Positions 15,486 to 24,056 are shown, numbered from the stretch's first letter. The stretch is DNA of 28,517 nucleotides from CAYSIX01 sp964431205 (GCA_964431205.1 CAYSIX010000017.1:1-28517), one strand, 5' to 3'. Numbers and translations are program-made. Notes: a model not told the origin generated them from the sequence alone.

Positions 15486-16725
15486 CGCCGTGGCTCACAT
15501 CCCCTCGCCGGGCGGTTCGTTCGCCGACGCCGGCCTCCCCGAGACGCCCCAGCGCTCCTACCTCGGCATGGTGCTCAACGACACGCTACGGCGCGTCGGC
15601 ACCCGTGTCGGGCTTGTCTGGCTCAGCGTGATCGCCATCTGCGCCGTGTTCGCACCGTTCATCGCCAACTCGTACCCCTACGTCGTCACGTACCGCGACG
15701 GCAGCGTCGGCTACCCGCTGTTCCGTTACCTCGGCCCGACGGACGTGCTGCTCCCGATCGCCGCCTTTTGGATCGTCCTCGTCGCCTGGCTTGGCCGCCG
15801 CGCCAGGCTGCGCACGCAATTGACGATCATGGTCGGGCTCGTCGCCCTGACCGCGGGCGCGAGCTACGCCTTCGTCTCACCGCCCGACCGATCCCAGTTC
15901 TCCATGCACCGCGAGCGGGTCAGCGCCGGCGAGGTCGACTGGGCGATCACCGCGCCGATCCCTTACTCGCCACGAGACCGCCAACGCGACCTGGACGATC
16001 GGCAGTACATGCCGCCGACCTTCGGCGGGCCGCACTGGATGGGCACCGAGCGCAACGGAGCCGACGTCCTCTCACGCATGATCCACGCCAGTCGCATCGC
16101 GCTGGCCATCGGCTTCATCGCCACCGGCATCGCCGTGTCCATCGGCATCGTCATCGGCGGGTTCATGGGTTATTTCTCCGGAATCGTCGACCTGATCGGC
16201 ATGCGCCTGGTCGAGATCTTCGCCGCCATCCCCACGCTTTTTCTCCTGCTCACGCTCATCGCCGTCATGCCCCCCGAGTGGAACCCCTACCGCCTCTATG
16301 TAATGATGGTCATCATCGGAATGACCGGCTGGGTCGGCTACGCCCGCTTCACGCGTGCCGAGTTCCTCAAGCTGCGCGGGACCGACTACGTCTCGGCCGC
16401 TCGCGCCCTCGGCCTGCCGCTACGCTCGATCCTGATGCGCCACATGCTGCCCAACGGCGTGGCGCCCGTGCTCGTCGAGGCGAGCTTCGGCATCGCCGGC
16501 GCGATCCTCACCGAGTCGTTCCTCTCGTTCCTCGGCCTGGGCCTGGTCGATGAACCGAGCTGGGGACAGATGCTCAGCGAGGCGATCAGCGCCACCGGTT
16601 CCTTCAAGTGGTGGATGGCGATCTTTCCCGGCGGCGCGATCTTCCTGACCGTTTTCGCGTACAACCTCGTCGGCGAGGCGCTGCGCGACGCGATCGATCC
16701 GCACACGAAACGAGCCGCGGCGTGA
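15478..16725 (+). CDS. Oligopeptide-type ABC permease, C subunit (second copy, enlarged)
   Basis: The 415-aa permease is about 100 residues longer than a usual DppC. The first helix (about 40-60) is followed by an insert (about 60-190) with two extra hydrophobic segments (V-L-L-P-I-A-A-F-W-I-V-L-V-A-W-L and T-I-M-V-G-L-V-A-L-T-A-G) and a soluble loop. The normal W-M-G-T-E-R-N-G-A-D-V-L-S-R comes after that. The EAA loop reads Y-V-S-A-A-R-A-L-G-L-P-L-R-S-I, and the end F-L-S-F-L-G-L-G-L-V-D-E-P-S-W-G is typical. Its overlap with the B gene makes it the more likely partner of that subunit. The role of the first C copy (11318) is open: an alternative partner or a second transporter. Confidence 0.92.
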   Translation: MSDAVAHIPSPGGSFADAGLPETPQRSYLGMVLNDTLRRVGTRVGLVWLSVIAICAVFAPFIANSYPYVVTYRDGSVGYPLFRYLGPTDVLLPIAAFWIVLVAWLGRRARLRTQLTIMVGLVALTAGASYAFVSPPDRSQFSMHRERVSAGEVDWAITAPIPYSPRDRQRDLDDRQYMPPTFGGPHWMGTERNGADVLSRMIHASRIALAIGFIATGIAVSIGIVIGGFMGYFSGIVDLIGMRLVEIFAAIPTLFLLLTLIAVMPPEWNPYRLYVMMVIIGMTGWVGYARFTRAEFLKLRGTDYVSAARALGLPLRSILMRHMLPNGVAPVLVEASFGIAGAILTESFLSFLGLGLVDEPSWGQMLSEAISATGSFKWWMAIFPGGAIFLTVFAYNLVGEALRDAIDPHTKRAAA

Positions 16726-16754
16726 AGCCGCGCCCCAGCGAACGTGCGAGCGAT

Positions 16755-16890
16755 GGCCACGAAACGGCACAGAACGAGGCGGCTCGTGTGTTTCTGGCTG
16801 GAAAGCGGGTGTGGGAAAAGGGACTCGATGAGCAGGACGGCCCACAGCCCAAGAGTTCTCGAATCCGTCGTTTTGTGCTTCTTCGCGGCC
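16755..16890. repeat. Long inverted-repeat intergenic element, copy 2
   Basis: Arms at 16755-16777 and 16868-16890 are inverted copies (about 18 of 23 positions match; ends GGCC...AACGA), separated by 90 nt. CTCGTGTGTTTC at 16783-16794 is identical to 2473-2484 in the first element. The arm text (GGCCACGAA...GCACA, read outward as GTGCTTCTTCG) resembles a widespread intergenic repeat. It sits between the second C permease and the ATPase gene and may uncouple their transcription. Confidence 0.6.
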
Positions 16891-16909
16891 ACCGATCGGT
16901 GTGTTTGAG

Positions 16910-16915
16910 TAGGAT
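16910..16915 (+). promoter_or_regulatory. -10-like box TAGGAT before the ATPase gene
   Basis: TAGGAT is followed by 8 nt and ATG 16924, without a Shine-Dalgarno. It suggests that the ATPase gene has its own, nearly leaderless, transcript after the repeat element. Confidence 0.4.
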
Positions 16916-16923
16916 GTCCGCCC

Positions 16924-17994
16924 ATGAGCGATGAACAGCCGCTGCTGGAGATCGACAACCTGTCGGTGAGTTTTCCCGGCCAGGGGCGGGGGCCGCGGCT
17001 CAAGGCCGTCGCGGGACTCAGCCTGACGATCTATCCCGCGCAGACGCTGGCGGTGGTGGGCGAGTCGGGCTCGGGCAAGTCGGTGACGGCGTTGTCGACG
17101 CTGAAACTGATCCCGACGCCGCCGGGCTCGTACGACGGCGGGCGGATCCTGTGGCGGATGCAGGAGGACGGCGAGCCGGTGGACCTGCTTCGCATGAGCG
17201 ACCGGCAGATGCGGACGATCCGTGGCAACCACATCGCGATGATCTTCCAGGAGCCGATGACGAGCCTGAACCCGGTGTACACGGTCGGTGAGCAGATCGC
17301 CGAGGCGGTGCTGCTGCACCAGGAGGTGGAGCGCAAGGAGGCGTACGAGATCGCCGAGCGGGCGTTGAACGACGTGGGCATCGCCGAGCCGCACGCGCGA
17401 CTGGGCGAGTACCCGCACCAGCTCTCGGGCGGGATGCGACAGCGGGTGATGATCGCGATGGCGCTGGCGTGTCAGCCGCGGCTGCTGCTGGCCGACGAGC
17501 CGACCACCGCGCTGGACGTGACGATCCAGGCGCAGATCCTCGAGCTGCTGCGGAAGCTGCAGCGTGAGAAGAGCATGTCGATCCTGCTGATCACGCACGA
17601 CCTGGGCGTGGTGGCGGAGAACGCGGACGTGGTCGCGGTGATGTACATGGGACGGGTGGTCGAGTACGCCAGCGTGTTCGATCTGTTCAAGCGGCCGCTG
17701 CACCCGTACACGCGCGGGCTGCTGCTGTCGATGCCGGTGCTCGGCAAGACGCACGGTCGGCTGCCGACGGTCGTGGATGGCGCGACGGTGCCGGAGGATT
17801 TTCCGGAGGGCTACGTCGTGCAGCCGCACGACCCGAACGCGGTGCCGGACGGGACGTACGGCGGCGAGGACGCGCACCTGTACGAGGTCGAGCCGGGGCA
17901 CTGGGTGCTGTGCCGGCCTTCGCCGGGCAACACGTCGGCGCTGCCGAAGCGCCCGTCGATCACGTTCCGTCGCGAAGAGGCCGTGGCGGTCTGA
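16924..17994 (+). CDS. Oligopeptide-type ABC transporter ATPase (D type)
   Basis: The 356-aa ATPase powers import through the adjacent permeases. Walker A GESGSGKS is at 46-53, I-F-Q-E-P-M-T-S-L-N-P gives the Q-loop, the signature LSGGM is at 167-171, and Walker B L-L-A-D-E-P-T has its acidic pair at 191-192. I-T-H-D-L-G-V-V supplies the H-loop. The C-terminal oligopeptide extension keeps H-P-Y-T-R-G-L-L but lacks the usual R-C-x(n)-C cluster. Only one cysteine remains (V-L-C-R-P), so the cofactor-like site seen in some relatives is not expected. An F-type second ATPase, normally next, is missing: 16 nt after the stop the sugar kinase gene ends on the other strand. Confidence 0.93.
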   Translation: MSDEQPLLEIDNLSVSFPGQGRGPRLKAVAGLSLTIYPAQTLAVVGESGSGKSVTALSTLKLIPTPPGSYDGGRILWRMQEDGEPVDLLRMSDRQMRTIRGNHIAMIFQEPMTSLNPVYTVGEQIAEAVLLHQEVERKEAYEIAERALNDVGIAEPHARLGEYPHQLSGGMRQRVMIAMALACQPRLLLADEPTTALDVTIQAQILELLRKLQREKSMSILLITHDLGVVAENADVVAVMYMGRVVEYASVFDLFKRPLHPYTRGLLLSMPVLGKTHGRLPTVVDGATVPEDFPEGYVVQPHDPNAVPDGTYGGEDAHLYEVEPGHWVLCRPSPGNTSALPKRPSITFRREEAVAV

Positions 17995-18010
17995 CGCGGC
18001 TTCGCCCCGA

Positions 18011-19537
18011 TCACAACGGTTTTGCACGTTCACGGCGCCACGCGGCGAGGGCGGTGTGTCGTGACGGGTCCGGTCTGTAGGTGTGATCGGTCGTCGCCGG
18101 CGTCAGCGAGTCGAGCGACGGGACGCGGCCGCGGACGAGCTGGCCCAGTCGAGCCGCGCCGAGCGCGGACGCGTCGGCGCTCTCGCTGGCCCGCAGCGGC
18201 ACGCCCAGGGTGTCGGCGAGGGTCTGGGCCCAGGCCGGGTTTCGCGTGATGGCGCCGGTCAGGCAGGCCTCATCGCTCGCCGCCGTCGCCGCCGTCACGT
18301 CACTGCCCGTGCCCAGCCCCAGCGCGTCCCACAGGTCGGCCACGCACGCGCACACAGCTCGGACCCCCGCGTGCGCCAGCTCGGCCCGACTCGTGTTCAG
18401 CGTCAGGCCGGTCACCGCCCCGCGCGCGAACGGGTTCCACAGCGGCGTGCGCTCGCCGCAGACGTACGGCTCGATGTCCACTCGACACGGCCCGGCGTAA
18501 CCCGCCGCGTCCCGAAGCAGCCGCGCGACGCGGCGTGACGCCGGCACGTCGCCGTACAGCACGTCCGCCAGCCAGCGCAGCGCGATCCCACCGTTGTTCA
18601 TCGCCGCCCCGCGCACGAAACGATCCGCGGCGAGGTGGTAGCACCAGGTCAGCTCGCGGTCGTCGACGCACGCGCCGCCGCGATCGACGGCGAAGCGCAC
18701 CGCCCCGCTCGTGCCGACGCTGATCACGACGCGCCCGGGCATCGCGCCGGCCGCGCCGAGATTGGCCAGGGCGCCGTCGCTGCCCCCCGCGATCACCATC
18801 GTGCCCTTGCGGAGCCCGAGCGATCGTGCGAGCCGCCCGCTCAACTCGCTCACAGACGATTCCGATGGCACGACCGGGGACAACCGCTCGGCCTCGACGC
18901 CCGCCAGGCCCAGCGCTGCGCGATCGTAGGCGAGGCTGTCCATCCGCAGCAGCCCCGTGCTCGAGGCCAGCGACGCGTCCACCGCCCACCGCCCCGTCAG
19001 GCGGAACGTGACCCACTCCTTGATCGAGACGAACCGCGCCGCCCGCGTAAACGTGCGCTGATCGTGCTGTCGCCACCACCTCAGCCGCGCGGGCGCATAC
19101 AGCCAGCGAACGGGACAACCCGTGGCATGGTGCAGCGCCACGGTGTCGTGCTCGCGGCGCATCGCCTCGGCCTGGTCGGCGCCGCGCGCGTCGGCCCACG
19201 TGATCGCCTCGGTCAGCGGCCGGTCGTCGCGACCGATCGGCACCAGCGTGTGCATCGCCCCGCTGATCGCGATCGCGTCCACACGCGCCGCCGACGCCCG
19301 CCCGGTCACCTCCGCCAGCGCTCGGCGTGTCTGCCGCCAGTACGCCTCGGCGTCCTGCGTCGCCCAGCCCGGTCGTGGCGTGCGCATCGACGCCGCCGCG
19401 CCGCCACGCGCCACCACGCGATCGTCCGCGGTCACGGCGATCGCCTTGATCCCCGTCGTGCCCAGGTCGAGCCCGATCACCAGCGGGGCCCCGCGCGCCC
19501 GCCCGGCCCGCCTCGCCGTCCGCTTCCGCGCTGCCAT
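18011..19537 (-). CDS. FGGY-family carbohydrate kinase (gluconokinase-like)
   Basis: The 508-aa kinase has a basic N-terminal extension (M-A-A-R-K-R-T-A-R-R) before the phosphate-binding G-L-D-L-G-T-T-G at 22-29. I-S-G-A-M-H-T-L-V-P and P-L-T-E-A-I-T-W-A-D-A-R-G resemble gluconate and xylulose kinases. S-D-G-A-L-A-N-L-G and V-G-T-S-G-A-V-R form the second lobe's nucleotide site, and G-E-R-T-P-L-W-N is family-typical. The M-H-T-L rather than Q-x-G-S pattern favours gluconate as substrate, but this is a moderate inference. The gene follows pyrF with 12 nt between, so the two are probably co-transcribed. AGGAG lies 9 nt before the ATG. Confidence 0.85.
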   Translation of the reverse strand: MAARKRTARRAGRARGAPLVIGLDLGTTGIKAIAVTADDRVVARGGAAASMRTPRPGWATQDAEAYWRQTRRALAEVTGRASAARVDAIAISGAMHTLVPIGRDDRPLTEAITWADARGADQAEAMRREHDTVALHHATGCPVRWLYAPARLRWWRQHDQRTFTRAARFVSIKEWVTFRLTGRWAVDASLASSTGLLRMDSLAYDRAALGLAGVEAERLSPVVPSESSVSELSGRLARSLGLRKGTMVIAGGSDGALANLGAAGAMPGRVVISVGTSGAVRFAVDRGGACVDDRELTWCYHLAADRFVRGAAMNNGGIALRWLADVLYGDVPASRRVARLLRDAAGYAGPCRVDIEPYVCGERTPLWNPFARGAVTGLTLNTSRAELAHAGVRAVCACVADLWDALGLGTGSDVTAATAASDEACLTGAITRNPAWAQTLADTLGVPLRASESADASALGAARLGQLVRGRVPSLDSLTPATTDHTYRPDPSRHTALAAWRRERAKPL

Positions 19538-19549
19538 GCCACGATGCTC

Positions 19550-20500
19550 CTACTCGCCCAGCAGGGCCCGTGCCTGCCCCGCGAGCTGTTCCGCGGCGTG
19601 GGCCACGTCCGTCCGCCAGTCCGGCGAATCGCCCGACTGGTGCGCGAAGATCACCGACCGGCTCGCCGAGATCAGCCCGCCCAAGCCCTGATCGTCGAAG
19701 CACGCCCGCAGGTCGGCCACGCTCCCGCCCTGAGCGCCGACGCCCGGCAGCAGCAGGACTTGGCGCGGCATGCGCCGCCGAAGCTGCCGCAACGCCGCCG
19801 ACTGCGTCGCGCCGACCACGGCGCCCAGCAGGCTGTAGCCACACGAGCCGAGCATCGCCGGCTCACGCTCCCCCCACGACGCGATCAGGTCGGCCACGGC
19901 CTCGGCGACCGTCCGCCCGTCGGCCAGCGCCAGGCCCTGCACCGCCTCGGCGCTGGCGTTGGACGTGCGCACCAGCGCGAACACGCCGCCGCCCCGCCGC
20001 TTCGCCGCTTCGACAAACGGCTCGACCGCGTCCGCCCCCATGTACGGGTTCACCGTTACTGCGTCGGCCGGCGCATCGCCGTCGAGCAACGCCGCGGCGT
20101 AGTGCCGGGTCGTCGAGGCGACGTCGCCGCGCTTGGCGTCCACGATCACCAGCAGCCCGAGTCGACGGGCGTGGGCGATCAGCGTGCTCAGCGTCGCGAT
20201 ACCCGCCGCGCCGTAACGCTCGAAGCACGCGGACTGAAACTTGACGACCGGCACGTGCTCGACGAGCACGTCGAGCAGCGCGCGACCCCACGGCTCGATC
20301 GCCTCGGCGGCACGCGACGGCTCGGGCGCCCGTTGACCACGGGTGACGCTCGCCGGCAGGTGCTCCCAGACGGGATCGACGCCGACGCACACCGCCGCGC
20401 CGCGCTTGCGGCAGGCGTCGAAGAGGCGGTCGGCAAAGTGCGTGACCGCTGGCGAGGGCGTCTCGGCGGGGTTGGTTTGCTCGCGTGAGGTCTGTGACAT
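19550..20500 (-). CDS. pyrF: Orotidine 5'-phosphate decarboxylase (type 2)
   Basis: The 316-aa enzyme makes UMP from OMP, the last step of pyrimidine synthesis. It belongs to the longer subfamily 2. V-C-V-G-V-D-P near 37-43, V-K-F-Q-S-A-C-F-E, and the catalytic D-A-K-R-G-D-V at 121-127 are visible. V-N-P-Y-M-G-A-D-A and L-L-P-G-V-G-A-Q-G-G follow in normal order. The start at 20500 is 11 nt after the btuC-like stop. The open frame continues far upstream opposite that gene, but no homology lies there. Being placed after the B12 uptake genes looks like shared transcription rather than shared function. Confidence 0.94.
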   Translation of the reverse strand: MSQTSREQTNPAETPSPAVTHFADRLFDACRKRGAAVCVGVDPVWEHLPASVTRGQRAPEPSRAAEAIEPWGRALLDVLVEHVPVVKFQSACFERYGAAGIATLSTLIAHARRLGLLVIVDAKRGDVASTTRHYAAALLDGDAPADAVTVNPYMGADAVEPFVEAAKRRGGGVFALVRTSNASAEAVQGLALADGRTVAEAVADLIASWGEREPAMLGSCGYSLLGAVVGATQSAALRQLRRRMPRQVLLLPGVGAQGGSVADLRACFDDQGLGGLISASRSVIFAHQSGDSPDWRTDVAHAAEQLAGQARALLGE

Positions 20501-20511
20501 CGTCGCGGATG

Positions 20512-21501
20512 TTACTCCATGCCGCGGCCGAGGTGCGGGCGGAGCATCCAGAGGAAGACGGGCCCGGCGAGGATGGCGGTGAACACGCCGATGGGCATGA
20601 CGCCGATGTGATACCGAAGGGCCAGCGCCGCGGCGAGGGCGACGGCGAGGACGACGAGCGCCGCGCCGGCCAGCGCCGCGCCGACCAGCAGCGGGCCGTG
20701 GGCCGGGCCGAGCATCAGCCGCGCCGCGTGCGGGCAGATCAGGCCGACGAACGCGATCGGCCCGCTGAGCACGACCGCCCCGGCGGTCAGGGCGCTGGCG
20801 ATGACAAAGAGCAGGGCGCGCAGGCGCGCGATCGGCACGCCCAGGCTGACCGCCTCGGGCTCGGAGAGCGTGGCGATGTCCATGGCCCGGGCGCGGGTCA
20901 GCAGCAGGACGAAGCCGAGCAGCAGCAGCAGTCCGACGCCGCGGACGATCATGGGGTCGGTGGTGTCGGAGAGATAGCCCATCATCCAGTGCGTGATGTT
21001 GTCGCGCAGGCCGCCCGGGCCGACGAGGTAGTTGAACAGGAGGATGAGCGCGCCGTTGATGGTGCTGAGCACGACGCCGGTGAGCAGCAGGCCGAGCGGG
21101 TCGAGGATGCCGCGGCGTCGGCCGGCGAGATAGACGATGGTCATGCTCAGCGCCGCGCCGAGCAGCGCGCCGAGCGACCCGCTGCCGTACTGCCGCCAGA
21201 GGGCGTAGGAGATGGCGGACTGGGCCATGACGCCCGCGCCGGCGCCGGTGGACAGGCCGAGGATGAACGGCTCGGCCAACGGGTTGCGCAACAGCGCCTG
21301 CAGCGCCACGCCGCTGACGGCCAGCGAGGCGCCGACCAGCGCGCCGACCCACAGCCGCTGCTCTCGGGCGGCGAAGATGTGGTGCGCCAGGTCGCCGGTC
21401 GGGAAGCCGAACCCGGCCGAGCCGACGTACAACCGCGCCCCCGCCGCGAGCAGCAGGACGGTCAGCAGAGTCGCGATGGCCAGCGCGGTGCGGCGTTTCA
21501 T
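20512..21501 (-). CDS. FecCD/BtuC-family ABC permease
   Basis: This 329-aa inner-membrane permease of the cobalamin/siderophore import family has about ten helices. Characteristic pieces are R-L-W-V-G-A-L-V-G-A-S-L-A-V-S-G-V-A-L-Q-A, R-N-P-L-A-E-P-F-I-L-G-L-S-T-G-A, and the cytoplasmic L-S-E-P-E-A-V-S-L-G-V. The C-terminal G-P-I-A-F-V-G-L-I-C-P-H-A-A-R is also present. It follows the binding-protein gene by 6 nt. The ATPase partner (BtuD-type) is not in the window. Substrate choice between B12 and a siderophore cannot be fixed from the permease itself; the partner protein favours cobalamin. Confidence 0.93.
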   Translation of the reverse strand: MKRRTALAIATLLTVLLLAAGARLYVGSAGFGFPTGDLAHHIFAAREQRLWVGALVGASLAVSGVALQALLRNPLAEPFILGLSTGAGAGVMAQSAISYALWRQYGSGSLGALLGAALSMTIVYLAGRRRGILDPLGLLLTGVVLSTINGALILLFNYLVGPGGLRDNITHWMMGYLSDTTDPMIVRGVGLLLLLGFVLLLTRARAMDIATLSEPEAVSLGVPIARLRALLFVIASALTAGAVVLSGPIAFVGLICPHAARLMLGPAHGPLLVGAALAGAALVVLAVALAAALALRYHIGVMPIGVFTAILAGPVFLWMLRPHLGRGME

Positions 21502-21507
21502 GCGGGT

Positions 21508-22518
21508 TCATCGGGGCGTGGTATTGGAAGTCTCGGGCGTATTCGACGTCATCGCGTCCGTCGGCACGCCCACCGCGGCGACGGCCCGGTCGATCCGCGG
21601 GGCCAGCTCCGGGTGGATCGCCCGGGCCATCCGCACGGCGATCCGGTCGAGCGACGTGCTGGGCAGCAGGACCTTGGGGTCGTTGATCAGGGCGACGCGG
21701 TCGTGCTCGACGGCGGGAATCGGCAGATCGGCGAACACGTCGAGCCGGGCGTCGCCTTCGCGCAGCGGCGGGGCGCCGGGCAGCAGCAGCAGGATCACGT
21801 CGGGGCGAAGCGCGATCAGGCCCTCGCGGTCGAAGGTGGGGGCGGTGACGGCGGTCTGCTCGATCGCGTTGACGCCGCCGGCGTAGTCCAGCAGCTCGTC
21901 GTGCACCACGCCGCGGCCGGACGCCATGACCGGCTCGGTGGCCAGCAGCATCAGCACGCGCGGGCGATCGGCCGACTCGGTCGCCCGGCGGATCGCCTCG
22001 AGCGTGCGTCGCAGCCGCTGCTCGACGCGACGCGCCTCGGCGCGCCGGTCAAACAGGACGCCCAGCGGCGGCGGGGCATCGGCCGCGGTCTCCCCGGGCT
22101 TGTCTACGAGTATTTCCGTGATCTGGTCGAGGCGGGTCACGTGCGGGTAGCTGACGAGCCGGAAGCCGAGTCGATCGCGGAGCGTGCGCAGGTGAGCGGG
22201 CACGCCCTCCTTGCCGGCCTGGGTGAGCACGTGGGTGGGGGCGAGGGCGGCGAGGCGTTCGGTGTCGGGGCGAATGAAGGTACCGGCGACAGGCGTGCCC
22301 TCGGGCGCGGCGGCGTCGTGCTCGGCGACGCCGACGATCCGGTCCTCGAGGCCCAGGTCGACGAGCATCTGAGTCAGGGCGGGGGCGAGGGTGACGATGC
22401 GCGGGCCGTCTGCGTGGCCGAGGCGGCGCGCGGGATGATCGTCACAAGCCACCAGCGCCCCCACGAGGACGGCCAGCAGACCGAGCGAGCCAAGCAGGTG
22501 GAGGCCGCACCGCGTCAT
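21508..22518 (-). CDS. BtuF-like ABC transporter substrate-binding lipoprotein
   Basis: The 336-aa protein has a signal peptide with lipobox L-V-A-C (Cys25), so it is anchored outside the membrane. The family III binding fold begins with P-R-I-V-T-L-A-P-A-L-T-Q-M-L-V-D-L-G, as in BtuF. It continues with D-R-I-V-G-V, L-A-A-L-A-P-T-H-V-L, a long linking helix (about 165-195) and L-I-A-L-R-P-D-V-I-L-L. A Pro-rich insert (about 145-155) and a Thr/Ser/Pro-rich tail are family-atypical. It starts the operon with the permease (6 nt apart). No Shine-Dalgarno is visible; TACACT ends 6 nt before the ATG. Confidence 0.88.
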   Translation of the reverse strand: MTRCGLHLLGSLGLLAVLVGALVACDDHPARRLGHADGPRIVTLAPALTQMLVDLGLEDRIVGVAEHDAAAPEGTPVAGTFIRPDTERLAALAPTHVLTQAGKEGVPAHLRTLRDRLGFRLVSYPHVTRLDQITEILVDKPGETAADAPPPLGVLFDRRAEARRVEQRLRRTLEAIRRATESADRPRVLMLLATEPVMASGRGVVHDELLDYAGGVNAIEQTAVTAPTFDREGLIALRPDVILLLLPGAPPLREGDARLDVFADLPIPAVEHDRVALINDPKVLLPSTSLDRIAVRMARAIHPELAPRIDRAVAAVGVPTDAMTSNTPETSNTTPR

Positions 22519-22524
22519 AGCGGG

Positions 22525-22530
22525 AGTGTA
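22525..22530 (-). promoter_or_regulatory. -10-like box for the btuF-like gene, possible leaderless start
   Basis: On the minus strand TACACT is followed by 6 nt and then the ATG. It fits in the 29-nt gap after the upstream membrane-protein gene, so any -35 would lie near that gene's stop codon. I see no cobalamin riboswitch, as there is no room for one. Confidence 0.45.
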
Positions 22531-22547
22531 GCGGCTGAGCCCGACGG

Positions 22548-23966
22548 TCAGGTCTGGGGGTCGGGGTCGTCGGCCTGGGACGCGGCCGGCGACGGCGGCT
22601 GGGGATCGTCGACCGGCGCCACGGCCGATGCGGCGAACGGTGGCTCGTCAGCGTCCTGCTCGTCCGCGTCGTCGAGGTACAGGTCGTCGAACGCCGTGCC
22701 GTCAGAGGCCTGGCGCATCAGCAGGTAGATCCAGGTCTGGGCGCAGAAGTAGTAGCTGAACCAGAAGGCGGGGAGCACGGCGATCAGCAGCTTGATCCAC
22801 ACGCCGATGAGGGTTCCGGCGATCTGGGCGGTGCCCGTGAGCAGCTCGTCGCGCGGCTGCACGCGCAGGTTGCCCGGTCGAGGGTCGGGGAGCATCGCGT
22901 CGAAGCGCGTCACGCCCTCGCTGACCTCCGCGCCGACCCACAGCCCCACGAACGTCTTGGTCACCACGATCGTCAGGTAGATGAGAAACCCGACCAGCAG
23001 ATAAGCCAGCGCCCCGTAGAGCAGCGCGACGAGGAAGTAGAACACGTACCGCCATGGTCGGCCGAACACGTAGTTGAACGCCCGGCTGTTGGCGTCGAAC
23101 GCGTCGGCGCCGTCGACGGCCACGGCGGGGTAGAGCAGGTTGAACCCGACGACCAGGCCGAACAGCGCCAGGGCGACCACGAACCCGCCCAGCAGGAGCG
23201 GGCCGAACAGCAGCCCCCCGACGATGTCCAGCACCGGCAGGTTGAACAGGACGAAGCCGGCGACCATCAGGCCCAGGCCGATCGCCAGCGCCACGCCCAG
23301 CGGCACCAGCGGCGCGGCGAAGTAGCTGGGGTAGTGCCCCGAGGCGTAGCGCATCGCGGCGACGGGCGAGAGGCGCAGGTCGCGGCAGGCCTCGCCGGCG
23401 CACATCCGCACGATCGCTCCGCCGATCGCCGCGAACAGCACGTAGGCGTAGAGCAGATACACCGCCAGAAACAACGGGTGCGTGCGCACCAGCCACCCCG
23501 GCAGCACGACGATCATGCGCCCCAGCGCGCCGACCACGCCCCCCGGCCTGGCGCCGTCGCCGGCCAGCAGGCCCCGCAGCCCCAGATCCAGCGACATCGC
23601 CGAGACCACCAGGCCGTTGAACGCGTCGAGCATCTCGTTCAGCAGCGTGTCGAAGATCGGCCGCCGCTCGAACGGCCGCTCGGCCTCCGCCGCCTCGAGA
23701 CGGTGCTCGTCCATCAGCCCCAGCCAGCGCACGTAGTCGGCATGCGAGCGCTGGGCGTACGTTTCGACCTCGCCCTCGTAGACGCGCGGGCCGATGATCA
23801 CGTCCAGGCCCTTGCCGCCGACGAACAGCAGCACCACCAGCACCAGCGCCAGGACCAGCTTCGACGGGTGCAGCGCCTGACGGAACGAGCGGAACAGACA
23901 CAGCGAGGGAACGAGGGTGGGCCAGTGAATGGCCTCGACGTGCACGCGATGCGGCGAAGTGGGCAT
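22548..23966 (-). CDS. Polytopic membrane protein of unknown function
   Basis: I do not recognise this 472-aa protein. It starts with a soluble segment (about 1-35), then a first helix (L-V-L-A-L-V-L-V-V-L-L-F-V-G-G). A charged extracytoplasmic region of about 70 residues (E-R-P-F-E-R-R-P-I-F-D-T-L-L) follows. Six to seven further hydrophobic segments run to about residue 415. Highlights are S-G-H-Y-P-S-Y-F-A-A-P-L-V-P, and Y-P-A-V-A-V-D-G-A-D-A-F-D-A-N-S-R-A-F-N-Y-V, which resembles regions of multi-span transport or envelope-stress proteins. The C-terminal 55 residues are acidic and Pro-rich. It has its own promoter and dyad upstream, and ends 29 nt before the btuF-like gene. Confidence 0.7.
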   Translation of the reverse strand: MPTSPHRVHVEAIHWPTLVPSLCLFRSFRQALHPSKLVLALVLVVLLFVGGKGLDVIIGPRVYEGEVETYAQRSHADYVRWLGLMDEHRLEAAEAERPFERRPIFDTLLNEMLDAFNGLVVSAMSLDLGLRGLLAGDGARPGGVVGALGRMIVVLPGWLVRTHPLFLAVYLLYAYVLFAAIGGAIVRMCAGEACRDLRLSPVAAMRYASGHYPSYFAAPLVPLGVALAIGLGLMVAGFVLFNLPVLDIVGGLLFGPLLLGGFVVALALFGLVVGFNLLYPAVAVDGADAFDANSRAFNYVFGRPWRYVFYFLVALLYGALAYLLVGFLIYLTIVVTKTFVGLWVGAEVSEGVTRFDAMLPDPRPGNLRVQPRDELLTGTAQIAGTLIGVWIKLLIAVLPAFWFSYYFCAQTWIYLLMRQASDGTAFDDLYLDDADEQDADEPPFAASAVAPVDDPQPPSPAASQADDPDPQT

Positions 23967-24028
23967 GACAGCGGGCCCGTGGTCGGCCGTTCCCCGAGCG
24001 GTCCGGCCGAGCGGCCGAACGAGCTGGC

Positions 24029-24056
24029 ATCATACGTTTGAGCCCGGAGGGAGCAA
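24029..24056 (-). promoter_or_regulatory. Promoter of the membrane-protein gene
   Basis: On the minus strand TTGCTC (24051-24056) and TATGAT (24029-24034) are 16 nt apart, about 60 nt before the start at 23966. A dyad at 24035-24059 covers the -35 and spacer. Confidence 0.45.

Noticed and set aside
20501..21511. In-frame upstream extension of pyrF on the minus strand
   Set aside because: It overlaps the BtuC-like permease in another frame and translates to Arg/Pro-rich sequence; PyrF homology begins just after 20500.
22519..22547. Cobalamin riboswitch before the btuF-like gene
   Set aside because: The gap is only 29 nt and no B12-box-like sequence is visible; a riboswitch of about 200 nt cannot fit.
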